A DNA stretch of 64,000 bases from Symsagittifera roscoffensis (taxonomy: Eukaryota > Xenacoelomorpha > Acoela > Convolutidae), in the NCBI RefSeq assembly GCF_963678635.1, contig NC_087066.1, forward strand, positions 47,837,129-47,901,128. Reading direction: 5' to 3'. The notes under the pieces are model-generated. The model was not told where the DNA came from and did not search any database. It saw nothing but the letters and a program-made list of their open reading frames with translations. Numbering within the stretch: position 1 is the first letter of the stretch; each line of letters begins with the position of its first letter. The position numbers and the translations under genes are program-made. Of the stretch, positions 1-13,175 are shown one piece after another.

Positions 1-1137
1 AGAGTGTTGAAAATTGATAGGTATTGATGAAGGATAGACTGAGGTTGTCGCTTGTTTTTTTTTCTAGTTAACTTTTATTGATTAAACAGGTGTTTTCGTT
101 TTTCAGTGGGTCTAGTTTTTGGGTGATGTAACTGTTTCTCTTACGTGGTTAAGTTTTTTTGTTTCTGGTATTGTCGAGTGTTCTGAAAGGTCTGTATTAT
201 TTGTTGGTGGCAGTGATTCAATAATGTGTAGTCCAATGAAGGAACATCATTGTGTTGATACTCAAAGGGTGTACTTTTCTGGATGATAGGGTAGGAGAAA
301 AATTGGATGTTTTAAAATTTCCTTTTATTTCTATAAATAAATTTATATGTCACATCAGTTGACTTTTTCAAAATTATGGAAGGCCCTTTTCGGAGTGGTT
401 GCTTTTTTCCATGTTTCTTTAGAGACTGAAAATTTTAGTTTCATTTTATATGTTTGTTTTTATAGATCTGAAGCTGATGCGAAGTGAGAAATAAATTGTA
501 ATTGAATGTTTTTCAATTCTTATAATTTTTTTGTTATTTTTTGGTAAACTTCATTATTTTGTTTTGTCTCTAATTAAAATTGTTTCAGTATGAGTACCAG
601 AGTCTAATTGTAAAAATTATGCTAGATGAAAATGACCATCAACGTGTGTATGAGTCCGTCAATTACAAGATTCTGAGTCTTTTGATGGTTTGCAAAATCC
701 TTGAAAGTTTTTGGATACAGTTGCTGTTAACAATATTGGTTTAGAGGTGTTTGATTAAAAACCTTTTCTTTTTGTGATGAACTAAAAATTGGTGTAATTT
801 GTGACTTTTATGCTAGTGGATATATAAATAAGACAGTATTTACAAAGTAATTTAATCCAAATTGGTGCAATAGAGAATTAAATTTTTTTTTTAAATTTGT
901 CAAATTTGTTTTTCTGAACCTCTTGCGAGTAGAAGGGTTTTGATTTTTTTTGTATCTGAATCGATTTTACATTTTTGATTTAATTTTATTCTTGAAACTC
1001 TTAATAACTTTTTATGAATAAAACGGCAGTAAGTGTGAGCATGCGTTATTTTGGTTTCTATCATTTGTTCATGTGTGCAATTTACGGTTCGTTCTTTTAG
1101 TGTTAATAAAAAGTTAAATGAAAATTATCAAAAAACT

Positions 1138-2058
1138 AGAATGGCTTCTAAATTTTCAATTGCGGGGCCAATGACGTTATCTAGTTTTTCCTCAATAGGG
1201 CGGAGATCAAAGATGTAATCTGTTTTGAAAAAAATTTTTTCTCTGTTAATTATGTGTTCACTTCGATATCTGTGTTACGTGGTGAGGCTTCCATGTATCT
1301 GCGAACTTCGTGATTATATTAAGCGACGTGATTATAATAAGCGAAAGAAACTGATTAGACTTCCGTGGAATGCGTTGATTTAGTTAATGTGGTAAATCAA
1401 AAACAACAAAATTGTCCAGATGAATTGTCAAGTGAGTTGCCGAATAATGGTGGCGTGTAAGTTTGCTTCGTACGGTTTTTTAATGGGGATATTAAGGTGT
1501 TATCAAAGTTGTAATAAAAAAAACTTTGGAGTCTGTGGATTAAATTTTTTTCATTAACATAAATTTTGCGCTTATAAAAGCAAAACTGCGTAGTGAAAAA
1601 AAATTCACGCGTATTAGTATGTTGTTGATAATCTTTTTTTTTGTAGTCGTGATGTAGATGTGTAGTTGTTGTAAAAGTCTAGTGATGTTTAATTGATTTC
1701 TGCGTCTATTTAGAATACAACTGGCTCAGTGTGGAGTGTCAGTGCTGGAACGTTTTAGGACAGAGAAGCAGAATTAGTTAAGCGGTGAATCGATATTAGC
1801 GAGTTAGCTTTTTGGATTATTTCTTACTGTTGTATAAAAATTATCTAAATGGTGCTTAAGTTGATCACCAGAAAAAGGGCTGGGAGTATTTTCAAGGGAG
1901 TTGGAAAGTAGTGATGGAAGCGGGGTAGTTTTAGTACAAAAGGAATTATAGTTGAAGGAAATGGTAATAGCAGGGGAGTGATAGGAGGGATAGGTGTTAT
2001 CAGCGAAAGAGGGATAGGCCATGAATGGAAGCGAAAGAGGGTGAGAGATAAAACACAA
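1138..2058 (-). pseudogene. Remnant of the post-env 602-codon ORF
   Basis: The minus strand at 1138-1240 reads a peptide (FFKTDYIFDL...) alignable with the segment FIKTPYVFTL of the 602-codon ORF at 61598-63406. The minus-strand frame 1804-2058 is Ser/Pro/Thr-rich like the N-terminal third of that ORF. Frames are broken between these blocks. Its position, just downstream of the env remnant on the same strand, repeats the env-then-ORF order of the intact element. This is useful because it shows that the extra ORF is an old, heritable part of this element family and not a chance neighbour. The function is unknown. Confidence 0.6.
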
Positions 2059-2458
2059 AGGGGTCAGATATCAATTAATGGAAGGATCGAAATTTTCCAC
2101 ACATTGTTGGCTAAAACAATTGTCGTTTGGAGATCTAAAGTCATCAGGATGAGTTTGTTCAATTCTCTGCTGGTGCAGACCACTCGTACTTTGTGATTGA
2201 TTTATGATATGAGCTTTTTCGCTCTTTTTCTTATGTTTGTGACTAGAATCTGTTCCTAGTGAAAGATTGATCCTGTAGTTTGCAGGTGTTTACATTTGCA
2301 AAAAAATTAGGATTGCGTAAGCTTTGTATTTATAATAGTGCTGTTGGTGTTTGTGTGCTGTGTTTTGTTGTTTTGTGGTTTGTCAGATGTATTTAGATTT
2401 GTACCTAATTTTAAATTCCAAAAAGTTCTGCGAATAGTGTTCGGGCTATCACTGCTTG

Positions 2459-3348
2459 TCACTTAACTTGTGTATGATTTGCACAGGTGTAATATATTCC
2501 CTTAGGAAGTAAGATTAAAATGCTAAATCGTAAGCAGCATATAGAATAGCTATTCTTTCTAGAACGAAATATGGCCATCCTAAAAAATCTAGAAAAAAAA
2601 TCATGCGTAAAAAAACTAAAGATTGTTATTGGCGTGATATCTTGAGTTCTATATTTTTCTCCATTCAAGTTATTGAAAACTTTTGATAAATTTATAATAA
2701 CTACTGATACTTGTGTGTTTCAGCAAGTTTCTGTAAAATTTGATTAATTGATTGATATTGGATTGTATCCACTTGGATGAGTAGTCCTTGAAATTGTTGT
2801 GTTCGCTTGTGATGTCCGGTTTTGAGTATACAACTTTTGATTGTCCAGCAATGTTTGGATTTCTATCTGTTGCGTGAATGCTTTTGGGTAAAAGTTTGTT
2901 TAGTAGTTACCTTAGTATAAGTTATGGTGTGTATAACCAACATAAATATTCTTCACGGTTGTCTATAATTACATTCTGGCTGTTGCTGTTTTTTGATCCA
3001 CGTGGTACAGCGGTATCCCAGAAACATGTGCGTCGTGAAAAGGTATCAACAAAGTGAATTTTAATTACACAAAAAATTGGTCTATGTTGGTAGCATCATT
3101 TAACTGCAAAAAAGTATAAAGCTGTTTTTTTTCGTATATGTGTAGCACCAAAGGATGTTTCTTTCGTAATCAATGAAATTTGAGCAATTTCCTGAAAGGA
3201 GGTATCCCACATAAAATATCTTTATCATTGCTAGTGCTAAAGATTGGAGGATATGTGTTCGTTCTAACTCACATAAACGCTGAAGTGTTTCTAGTTGTGA
3301 AAGTGACAATTCTTGAAAAATTCCCGTAAGTGTATAGTCAAGTTTCAT
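2459..3348 (-). pseudogene. Remnant env-like glycoprotein gene
   Basis: Two minus-strand frames match the second half of the env ORF at 59997-61601. The block 3100-3348 carries LDYT, a Leu-rich stretch ending in LCELERT, and GYLLSGN. The block 2459-2668 carries NGEKYR and the segment before and through the predicted membrane helix. Stops and frameshifts separate them, so this copy cannot encode a full glycoprotein. The conserved GYLLSGN and Cys-containing block suggests these parts were under constraint when the copy was active. Confidence 0.75.
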
Positions 3349-3420
3349 TTCTAAGTGATCGTGATAGTAAATTGCTCCTAAAAATGTATGTTTTTTTTGT
3401 GAAAACTTTCAAAGACGTAT

Positions 3421-4370
3421 GTTTTCTGCTAGAGTTTTTCTGGCTAACTTTCCGTTGTTTTTGCATAATGAAACGATTATAAGGTAGTTCATCGTCACAA
3501 TTTTTTCAGATGATGTAGCAGTAATAATGAGTTTTCTCGTGTTCTTCTCAAATCAATTTTCATTCTCTACTAAATCTTCTGTGTTTGTGTTTTAAATATT
3601 TGTTTCATATATTTAAATGCGTATTCTGTTTATGGGAGAATTTGAAAATGTGTTAGTTTGTTTTCAATGTCAGGAGTGCTTCGATAAGGATTGACTTGAG
3701 TTTTTGTTTTGTGTGGGTTTACTTTATCAAATGATATTAACTCTATAAGAAAAGTTTCCATGGATTTTTATCATTCGTGCATTAAATTAGCTACTTGAAA
3801 GGCTACCTCATTTTATGCGAGTTTTTGGAGAGCAATAGCCTTGAGCAGTTGTACACGATAAACGGATTGTTTGTTTTCTGCTAGAATTTTTCAGGCTAAA
3901 TTTCAGTTAATTTTGTTTAATGAAACTATTATAGGATAATTCATCGTGACAATTTTATCAGTTGCTGTTGCAGAAATAATGAGTTTTCTTGTGTTCATTT
4001 AAAATCATTTTTTCATTTTCTACCTTTTTTTTTCAAAACATTTTTTCATTTTCGTTTTTTTGCTTTAAATAATGGTTTCATAAATTTACATGCGTATTCT
4101 ATTAATAGGAGAAGTTGAAAACATTTCAATTTGTTTTCAATGCCAGGAGTGCATTGATAAGGATTGCCTTGATTTTTCGGTTTTGCGTGGGTTTACTTCA
4201 TCAAATGATACTGATTCTATATAAAAAAAGTTTGATGGTCTTTTATCATTCGTCTATTAAATTAATTACTTGAAAAGTTGTGCAAGTATCTTCAGGGAAC
4301 CAAACAATGGTTGCTTTTGTGCGAGTTGTTGGATATTATTAGCCTTTAGCAGTTGTACACGGTAAACGCA
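3421..4370. repeat. Tandem duplication, period about 452 bp
   Basis: A segment starting GTTTTCTGCTAGA at 3421 recurs at 3873 with moderate divergence, including the shared landmark TAATGAGTTTTCT in both copies. The copies lie upstream (in minus-strand sense) of the env remnant and probably duplicate part of the decayed element. No gene is visible in either copy. Confidence 0.7.
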
Positions 4371-4689
4371 TTCCTTGTTAAAGTTTCGCCACCTTTGATT
4401 TGAACTTAGTCTAAGTGTATTTTCTAACCAAAATACTTTTTGATATTATGTTTTTTGTACTAGCTTTAAAATTTGAATTATTGTAAGTACCAATTTGCAG
4501 AATCAAGCTTCTATGGTGAAAGCATAGAATAAGCTTCCATGTGCGCCAAGGAAAGGATATTTATCATATAGTTCTATCCAACCATGACTACTTTCTAATG
4601 GTTGTTGATGGTTTGAAGCTGGAAAAATGTGAAAACCTACATGATTCTACTGTTTTTTTTTGTTTTTAAATAATTTTAGACGTAGTAAT

Positions 4690-6310
4690 TTGTGTTTGCA
4701 AACGTCAAGGTTGAGATGTAACAGTCGTTTAATACTCCTTAAACAGTGTGATTCGTTGTCGCTTCGATTTTTATTTCCCTTTGATACTTGTGAACAAAGT
4801 ATTTTCTTTCAGAAAATTTACTTGTGGTTTTCCTGCCTACAAATGTTGTAGATACAGCTTTTGAATTCAGTGTTCCGGTTCCATTTGGTGTTTATTTTGC
4901 TTTTGGTTTTGATTTGAATTAAGTGACTGGATTTATTGCATATTTTTGTAATTTTTTTTACTGGGTGTCTTCGCACCCATGACGCCTTACTAAAAGATCT
5001 TTTGGTGCCGTTTCGTGGTGTGCATTGTCATGAATCCTGCTGTTAAAACTGTCAAAGTGTAAAAAATGTTTAAAAAACCAAAAAATAAGAGATACAGGAG
5101 TACAAAAGTCCTGCAAAGGGATTATAAAAAGAACCGAATGTTTTCTTGGTGTTTAAATTGCTTATATGTGAAAATTTCCGTGAAAATACAAAGAGGAGGT
5201 AGTGTTTTTACCGTTTCGTCTGGTTGATAAATTGGCAAAGTGTGCTTGGTAAAAACTCTCACTTTGCTTACGATTAGATTTTTTTAAAATTGATTTTTGA
5301 AATGTTAGTAATTGCAGCTTATGGTCTTGTATGTCTTGGTTAGAAACGTGTCTATTGTATAAACGATTTATATCCCAGCCATGAAGTCTTGTGCTATCTG
5401 TTGTCCAAAAAGAGTAGGAGGTGCTGCAAAGGTGTTCCAGCCAAGTATAATTTTTTAAAAATTGTAATAATTACGATGGGATCTTATTAAATTGTAATGT
5501 ACTTTCGTGTTTGCAATCGTCAAGGTTGAGATGTAAAAGACGTTTAATACTCCTTTAACAGTGTGATTCGTTGTCGCTTCGATTTTTATTTCCCTTTGAA
5601 ACTTGTGCACAAAATTTTTTCTTTCAGAAAACTTTCTTGTGGTTTTTCTGCCAACAAATGTTGTAGATACAGCTTTTGTATTCAATGTTTCGGTTCTATT
5701 TGGTGTTTATTTTGCTTTTGGTTTTGCTTTGAATTAAGTGACTGGCTTTATTGCATAATTATGTAATTTTTTTTATTGGGTGTCTTCGCAAACATGACGC
5801 CTGACTAAAAGATATTTTGGTGCCGTTTCGTGGTGTGCATTGTCATGAATCCTGCTGTTAAACTGTCAAAGTGTAAGAAATGTTCAAAACACTAAAAAAT
5901 AAAAGATACAAGATTACAAAAGTCCTGCAAAGGGATTATAAAAAGAACAGGTTGTTTTCTTGGTGTATAAATTGCTTATGTATAATATTTCTGTGCAAAT
6001 ACAAGGAGGAGGTAGTGTTTTTACCGTTTATCTGGTTGATAAATTGGCAAGGGATGTTGGGTAAACACTCTCACTTTGTTTACGGTTATACTTTTTGAAA
6101 TTGATTTATGAAATGTTAGTAATTGCAGCTTATGGTCTTGTATGTCTTGGTTAGAAACGTGTCTATTGCGTAAACGATTTATATCCCAGCCATGAAGTCT
6201 TGTGCTATCTGTTGTCCAAAGAGAGTAGGAGGTGTGCGAAGGTGTTCCAGCCAAGTATAATTTTTAAAAAATTGTAATAATTACGATGGGAACTTATTAA
6301 ATTGTAATGT
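4690..6310. repeat. Tandem duplication, period about 810-816 bp
   Basis: The segment that begins GTGTTTGCAAACGTCAAGG at 4692 recurs at 5508, and the landmark TAATAATTACGATGGGA near the end recurs 810 bp later. The two copies are highly similar with scattered substitutions and small indels. Minus-strand frames in the second copy (6021-6254, and 6297-6548 just beyond it) are open for about 80 codons but could not be assigned; they probably belong to the decayed retroelement. Confidence 0.8.
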
Positions 6311-7387
6311 GCTTGAAAAAGAAGGTGTGTATGGTATGGAAATAAACATGTTGTGGGTAGAGAAGGTTTAGTAATTTAAATTCAGGGCAGTAACTTAATA
6401 GATTTGATTCACCCTGTGTAAAATGTCGGGTCATCCAATATAGAAGACGTTGTGATGTTGTTGGGGAGTAAAATGAGTTATCTCTTAATTGTGCAGAATT
6501 TGGGGTAGAATCCATACCTATTGTTAAATGTGGTGTGCATGGCAGCAACTTAATTTTGGAAAATAAGAGGTGACAGATTTAGTTTCTCACTGTGGTGTTG
6601 ATGAAGTTGATGATTCTGATGGTTAACTTATATTGAAACGAGTTCTTGGTGTTGTAAATTTTCTGTTCTGTCTTAGATGAAATATTTGTCTATCAATCAT
6701 TATTTGTTGCTTTCGATTTTAGTTATGATGTCAAATTCGTCCTACGCAAGGAAAAAATTTTCGATAGAAATTATATAGTCGATGAAATTGCGGTTCGCTT
6801 AATGGTGCGTGCAGAAATGCTGATATGTTAATGGTTTGAAATGGTTTGAAAAATGTTTGAAATGGTTTGAAAAATGGTACTTGTTGTTTTTCAAGAGTGC
6901 AAGGGTTTTTGTACATAATAAATTCGGGTTGTTTTTTGTAGATTTATTGGGAGTGTGTTTTGGTTTTCAGTTGTTCAGGGATTCAGATTGAGGTTTTGGG
7001 TTGCATTGTGGTTTTTGGCATTCGTTGCTTTTTTATTTTTTTTACGATGCGAAATATTGTAGGTAATATTCTTCAGTAATTTTGTAAGCTTGATCTTGGC
7101 TATTGAAAAAACAACCAATGCTTATGTTATACTTTGAAAAATTTTAGAATTAGAGATGCTAGGAATGAAAACTGTGCAAGAAGAAGAAGAAATTCTTTTT
7201 ACTAAACGCATATCCTAACTTAACAAAAAAAGTATTCAATTCGAGATTTAAGCTTACCTAGTAAGATAGTCAAGGATTTGGGAAAAGGATAGATATAGTT
7301 TGAAACCATGTAAAAAAAGAAAAATGTTTACAAAAATGACAATGGATAAAAAATAAATTTAATATCCGAAAAAAAAAAACAAAGTAC

Positions 7388-8681
7388 GAATAAAAATCAA
7401 AAAGAAAAAGTTTTAAAAAAACTTTATAACTTTAGAAAAACTTTAAGCGTCAGAAAAGCTTTAAAAATTCTTAAAAGCTATAAAAGCTTTAAAAATTTAG
7501 AAAAACTTGAAAAATTTAAAGCTTTAGAAATTTTCAAGAGTTGTTACAACTTGTTTCAAATTGATCATTCAGAGAAGGATGTCACTTATCCGTGAAGTCT
7601 TTAAAATAGTAATTTTCTCTTACCCAAAATTGATTTTGTTTCTTAGATTTCAATAACAGTGTTGAAAATTGATAGGTATTGATGAAGGATAGACTGAGGT
7701 TTTCGGTTGTTATTTTTTCTAGTTTACTTTTATTGATTAAACAGGGGTTTTGTGACATACCTTGACTTTACGCTAAATGATATTGAATTTTCTTTACGAA
7801 AATTTGGATCATTGGATCATACTGTTTTTTTTTATTTTTAGTTATCTTCGTACGAAGGGTTGATTTTTTGACTAGATTGATTTTTTTAATATCAAGTATG
7901 ATAGTTCTGCTTATTTTTGACCGGGAGGTCTTGGAATTGAAGTAACATTTCTAGTCTTGAATTAGATAGAGTCCTTAAGATGAGCGGTGGCGGTGAATAA
8001 AAATCCGTTAAATTAGATAAGTGGTAATTGGTGAGAATAAAAATCAAAAAGAAAAAGTTTTAAAAAAACTTTATAACTTTAGAAAAACTTTAAGCGTCAG
8101 AAAAGCTTTAAAAATTCTTAAACGCTATAAAAGCTTTAAAAATTTAGAAAAACCTGAAAAATTTAAAGCTTTAGAAATTTTCAAGAGTTGTTACAACTTG
8201 TTTCAAGTTGATCATTCAGAGAAGGATTTCACTTATCCGCGAAGTCTTTAAAATAGTAATTTTCTCTTACCCAAAATTGATTTTGTTTCTTAGATTTCAA
8301 AAACAGTGTTGAAAATTGATAGGTATTGATGAAGGATAGACTGAGGTTTTCGGTTGTTATTTTTTCTAGTTTACTTTTATTGATTAAACAGGGGTTTTGT
8401 GACATACCTTGACTTTACGCTAAATGATATTGAATTTTCTTTATGAAAATTTGGATCATTGGATCATACTGTTTTTTTCATTTTTAGTTAGCTTCGTACG
8501 AAGGGTTGATTTTTTGACTAGATTGATTTTTTTAATATCAATAATGATAGTTCTGCTTATTTTTGACCGGGAGGTCTTGATATTCAAGTAAAATTTCTAG
8601 TCTTGAATTAGATAGAGTCGTTAAGATGAGCGGTGGCGGTGAATAAAAATCCGTTAAATTAGATAAGCGGTAATTGGTGAG
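7388..8681. repeat. Two tandem copies of a 647-bp unit
   Basis: GAATAAAAATC marks the start of each unit at 7388 and 8035, and the second unit ends at 8681 where the sequence diverges. The copies are nearly identical, so this duplication is much younger than the decayed element around it. Each unit opens with an internally repetitive run of AAGCTTTAAAAATT-like words and contains the landmark GTTGAAAATTGATAGG, which also occurs at the very start of the window. No coding capacity is supported. Confidence 0.9.
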
Positions 8682-9780
8682 ATCTGATTTCTGGATTTCT
8701 CTAAATTATTATATGGAAAAGTAGAGCGTAAATTACTACAAAAAATCAAATGGAAAAAATAGACAATTTAAGTATATCAACTATATGGGGCATACTTTGG
8801 TCATTTTAGTTTTTATGTACTGTAGTTTTATAGTTTTTTTTTCGATATGTCGATTGTTAAATAATTGTTCGATAGTTTTTTCTATGTTGGTTTTGTAGTC
8901 TGGAGCAATGAAAAAGTGCGGATTTTTCTTTTAGTTCTGTTATATGTGTTTGTTTGTCTAACTGATACTTCTTTTCTATTTCAGTGGGCTTAGTCTTTGG
9001 GTGATGTAACTGTTTCTCTTACGTGGTTAAGTTTTTTTTGGTTCGGGTATTGTCGAGTGTTCTGAAAGGTCTGTATTATTTGTTGGTGGCAGTGATTCAA
9101 TAATGTGTAGTCCAATGAAGGAATATCATTGTGTTAATTCTCGAAGGGGGCGTACTTTTTTGGATGATAGGGTGGGAGAAAAATTGGATTTCATTTCTCG
9201 ATACATAAGTTTATATGTAACATCAGTTGACCTTTCGAAATTTGGGTAGAGCTTTTTTGGAGTGGTTGCGTTTTCTATATTTTATTTAGAATGAAAACAA
9301 CCGATATGAAGCGAGAATTAAAATGTGGTTGAATATTTTTTATTTCTAATAACTTTTTTGTTGTTTTTTGGTATACTTCATGATGGTCTCTTATTAAAAC
9401 TGATTCAGTGAGAGTACCAATGTCCTATTTTTGATTTTATGGGTAATGAAAATGACCTTCAACATTTGTATGAGGTCGTAAGTGATGAGATACTGAATTC
9501 TTGATGATTTGCAGTATCCTTGAATGTTTTTGAATTTATTTGCTGTAAACATTATTGTTTTACACGTTTTTGATAGAAAAAATTTTCGTATAAAGATGAA
9601 CCAAAAGTCGGAGTAATTGGTGAATTATATACTAGTGGTTTTACATGTAAGACAGTAATTACAACGTACTTTAATCCAAAATGGTGCATAAGACAATTAA
9701 AAAGTTTGTATAAAATCTTCACATGTTTTTTTGAACCTCCTATGACTAAAAAGATTCTAAATTTTTGATTTTTTTTGTAT
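8307..9780. repeat. Diverged dispersed duplicate of window positions 1-960
   Basis: The segment 8307-8395 matches 4-95, and 8983-9780 matches about 103-960, with an extra 590 bp in between. Shared landmarks include GGGTGATGTAACTGTTTCTC and TTGTTGGTGGCAGTGATTCA. Orientation is the same. This shows that more than one remnant of the same element family, or a large internal duplication, is present in the first 12.5 kb. Confidence 0.8.
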
Positions 9781-9917
9781 CTGAATCGGTTTTTAGTGCG
9801 TATTTACATTGGGATTGTGGTGACGTTTCATGTTTTGCAACAAAAAGGTTTGTTTTTGGATGGAAACTTTTCAGCTTGGACTTTCAACCTTTTTTTTTGG
9901 GGTAATAGTTAGGTGGT

Positions 9918-11400
9918 TTATTTATTTAGTGAGTCTGAAAGAGCAAAGTTTTTTTTGCTGCTCAAACCATATGGGTATTTGAGATTTTCAAAAGTATCAG
10001 TTGAAATCAATTTTGTCTTGGATTTGGATTTCATTTTCTTCTGGAAATTTTTATGCGTTTTTGGTCTGTAAATAAGTCTGTTGGATGTATTGATCCTAGT
10101 GCTAAAAATTTTTCTCTGTAAGTATGTCAAAAGAAAAGCTTCCAGTTTTAAAAATTTAACAACAAATCTTACAAACATGATGGCTGTGCATTCTCTCAGT
10201 AATGCAGAGAGTACTATTTTTGCTTGAGTGATCAATTTTCATTTTGAGAGTTGTAGGCTCATTTCATCTCATTACTTGATGTAACTTTGAAGATCCTCAC
10301 CTCTTCCAAAATTGGATGCGAGAAACATAACAGAAAACGCTTGATTGGGTCTTAAATTGATTTTTTTGTTTGTTCATTCATAAATTTTTGGATTTCTTCA
10401 AATCTCTTTTATTGTTCATGGCTCCATTTGAACGTATTTTGTTGTCGTAAGTGTTTATAAAATGATCTAAGATACATTCATTTTGTTTGAATATTTAGTA
10501 TTTTCTTTTTCTGCGATAAAAATGCACTTTTAGAATTGAATTCAATCTAGATTTTTGAGATTCTAGAATTCCTTCGATTATATGTCCTGCAATTTTAACT
10601 CGTGTTGAGAAGAATTGTGATTTTTTGTGGCTGCTTTCAAACTTTTCTGTTTTTAACTGAAATTGTTTGAAAACATCTTTTTAGTATGTGAATACATTCT
10701 TTTTCAAAATTAGTGATCAAAATATTTTGCTCATGAATGCAGAGAAAGCTGCTGTCCTATGAATATTCCATTGAAAAATCTGTTGCATTCATTTTGTCGG
10801 TTTCCTACTACAAAGTTCGTTAAATCTCGTGACCGTTCATTTAGTGACGTTTGGTTAGATTCACTATTCATGTCGTCAGTGGGATGTTTGTGTCCGTCAA
10901 TTTTTGTCAGAAATATTTGTTTTGGTTCAATTGGCCAAATAAAATTGGATTCGTAAATAACTGAAACAAGAAATCTTGAATCAAAACCTATTTTTACTAA
11001 CTCTCTTTTTTCTAATCTAATAACTGCTTCGATAAATGTTTTGGTTTTTGGCTGTTCATCTTTGTTTACTGGTGAAATGATTTCGTTTTGTTCTAGAATG
11101 TCTAAAAATCTAATTACTTTATCTTATAAATGTATAGTTACTTAACTTGTGCGTTGTTTCCTGAAGGCGTCAAGTTCTAGTGGAAGGTGTAGCGGAAATT
11201 TTTTTTCTACCTTTAAGTTAATTTCAGCATATACATTAGAATTGTTTAGTAAAAGACTTGCTAAGTTTTGAAATTCGTCTTGATTTATTTGTGAATGCTG
11301 AGAACTAAACATAGTTAAGAGTTGTTGTTGTTTTGTTGTGTACTTCGCACTTTGCATTGCAGTTTTAAACTCTGGGGTTTTTCTGAAGATAATTATATTT
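9918..11400 (-). pseudogene. Remnant pol (RT to RNase H)
   Basis: The minus-strand block 11142-11357 matches the N-terminus of the pol ORF at 53666 (QHSQI.QDEF, LHLPLELDA). The region near 10400 matches the RT connection segment (RFEEIQK), and 9918-10235 matches the RNase H region (LLRECTAI ... NFALSDSL against MRECTAI ... NLALPDTL). Multiple stops break the frame. Catalytic RT and integrase motifs of the intact copy are not recognisable here. Confidence 0.75.
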
Positions 11401-11443
11401 AATTCTGGGTTTTTGATAATGTTGTTGCTAGATAATTCTGCGT

Positions 11444-11780
11444 CTAAAATATTGGATTGGCAACTTTTGTAAAGTGTTGAAATATTATATATTTGTATGC
11501 CCTTTCTAGAAGTGGATCTGGTGCAAGGTTTCGATCACAGTATCCGAAGAGTCCTAAAGGGAGTGTGGTTGTATCTAATGACTTGTTAAATACATACAAA
11601 TCGACTTCATCTGGGCTTATAATGCTCGGGTTTTTAATTGTTGATATGCTTACAGGAAAAAAATTTTTAATTGGACAGATTTCAAGGTCAGACATCTGTA
11701 GTTTGCGTACTTTGATTGTTATTGACCTGCTGATTGCGAGGTACTGGAAAATTTCACATGCATGCGCGGGTTGCTTTCAA
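11444..11780 (-). pseudogene. Remnant of protease ORF C-terminus
   Basis: The minus-strand frame 11444-11695 contains TLPLGLFGYC followed by ERAYKY, which matches TLPLGLLGYC and EKAYRV near the end of the protease ORF at 52450-53556. In this copy the protease-tail frame appears to run on into the pol frame, whereas in the better copy the two are in different frames. Confidence 0.75.
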
Positions 11781-11799
11781 AATTTTCGCTTTTTAAAAT

Positions 11800-12550
11800 G
11801 ATAGTGGCATAGAATCGCGAAAAATTAGTGGATGTTTTTGAAGTCTTTGGAAAAATGTTAATATCATATCACTTTGTTTTGTGTATTTTTTTTGTTTTGC
11901 AATATAATTTTTATTATGGTAATTGCCGGTTCATAATTAGTAATAAATCGATCCCTGTACTAGTATGTTTTATATTTGTAATGTGGAAAATTTCTGTAAA
12001 GTGTTTATTTAGAAGTTTTCGATTCTCGAATAACTTTGTTGGCTGTAGTTGTATAAATTTGTATATTCGAACATTGTGCTGTTGTTAATTTACATTATGT
12101 ATCGAGAAGTGTCACTACTGGATTTAAAAATTCGATCTCATTCCATGTATCTACATTCAAGATGTTTGACTCTGTACCTGAGACGATTGAAAAAACTATG
12201 GTTTGATTATTTTCTTACATTTTGGTGTAAATTAGTAGTTGTTTTGTGAAATGGTACCTGGTGTGGAATGTACGTTGTGTCAGCTAGGTGCCTTTTTTCG
12301 AGTTGATCTACGTTTCCATCTGGTTGATCATTTTTATATTTAGCAGTTGTGGTAGATAGATGACCGGCAATAGTTATTTCGATTTGGTGATTTGGAAAAA
12401 TTTCTAGACGTTCTCTTATTATATCCGTTGTTTCTATCTTATATTGATTAGAATTTTTTCGTGGTCTAGAATTATTGTTTCTAATTTTATAGCTATTATT
12501 GGAAATAATTCTATTCTATTGACGGTCGGTTGAACGATGTCTTTTGCGAT
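11800..12550 (-). pseudogene. Remnant of the Asn/Arg-rich gag tail and protease N-terminal region
   Basis: The reverse strand here is rich in AAT/AAC and AGA/CGA codons, like the low-complexity Asn/Arg/Ser tract at 51840-52300 of the better copy. Only weak open frames remain. The similarity fades at about 12550, which I take as the 5' limit of the decayed element. Confidence 0.45.
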
Positions 12551-13122
12551 AATATGAACAATACCTCAAACGATCATATGAGTAGTTTGTTACGATTATT
12601 TGAGTATGATCAGTTTTTTTTGTAGTTAGAATAAATACCTCTGACTAATTTTGCTCTTCAGCCACGGCTATAGTTTTTGTGTAATAGATAAAGACTCTCT
12701 TCTGTCTGAGGATCTTCCTCGACAGTTATTATTGTGCGATTCAGACCAAATTCCAAAATAGTATTTGCTCACATCGGAGATCGATCCCTGGGTTTTCGTT
12801 GGACCCACCCTGCGCGTCTATTAGAATATTAAAATGAAAACAGATTATTCTAAAACGCAGATCATTCAGGTCATTAAAATGACAAACAAATCATTCTGAA
12901 GTCTTATCAAAAGTACTCATTTTAGACTGTGATGCTGAAAGCCCAGCGCAAAATTTTATGCCGCTTCTTAAACTCGATCAAAATTGAAATGAGGCAAGCT
13001 AGTTAGTCTAACTAATTCCATATACCATTCCAATTTTAATACTTGATGTTCAATAATATCATTTTAAAATCCATAATTTATTAATATTTCAATACTTTTT
13101 TGCCAAAAGCTGTTCGAGACCA

Positions 13123-13175
13123 ATTAAAGGACAGTCAAAACTTTTACCGTTTTCCCCTTGTACGAGCAGTGTTGC
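13123..13175 (+). repeat. Isolated end of the hairpin-tailed repeat family
   Basis: GGACAGTC ... CCTTGTACGAGCAGTGTTG resembles the tails at 18861-18918, 22771-22822 and 23050-23094. The internal hairpin is eroded in this copy (CCGTTTTCCCC instead of the GGGC..GCCC stem). No matching head is seen upstream, so this is an orphan end. Confidence 0.55.

Larger units (their letters stand above)
1..12550 (-). mobile_element. Decayed Ty3/gypsy env-bearing element(s), minus strand
   Basis: This region is T/G-rich on the plus strand, the mirror image of the A/C-rich plus strand of the better copy at 47-64 kb. Short minus-strand peptides match that copy in order: the gag tail near 12500, protease C-terminus at 11444-11695, RT/RNase H at 9918-11357, env at 2459-3348 and the downstream ORF at 1138-2058. 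Frames are full of stops and shifts, so it is a set of old pseudogenes. Whether it is one element with internal duplications or two overlapping remnants is not clear, because the segment at 8983-9780 resembles 103-960. LTRs were not identified. Confidence 0.75.

Noticed and set aside
8021..8251. 76-codon plus-strand Lys-rich frame
   Set aside because: It lies in a low-complexity tandem repeat unit and is broken in the sister copy at 7388-8034.
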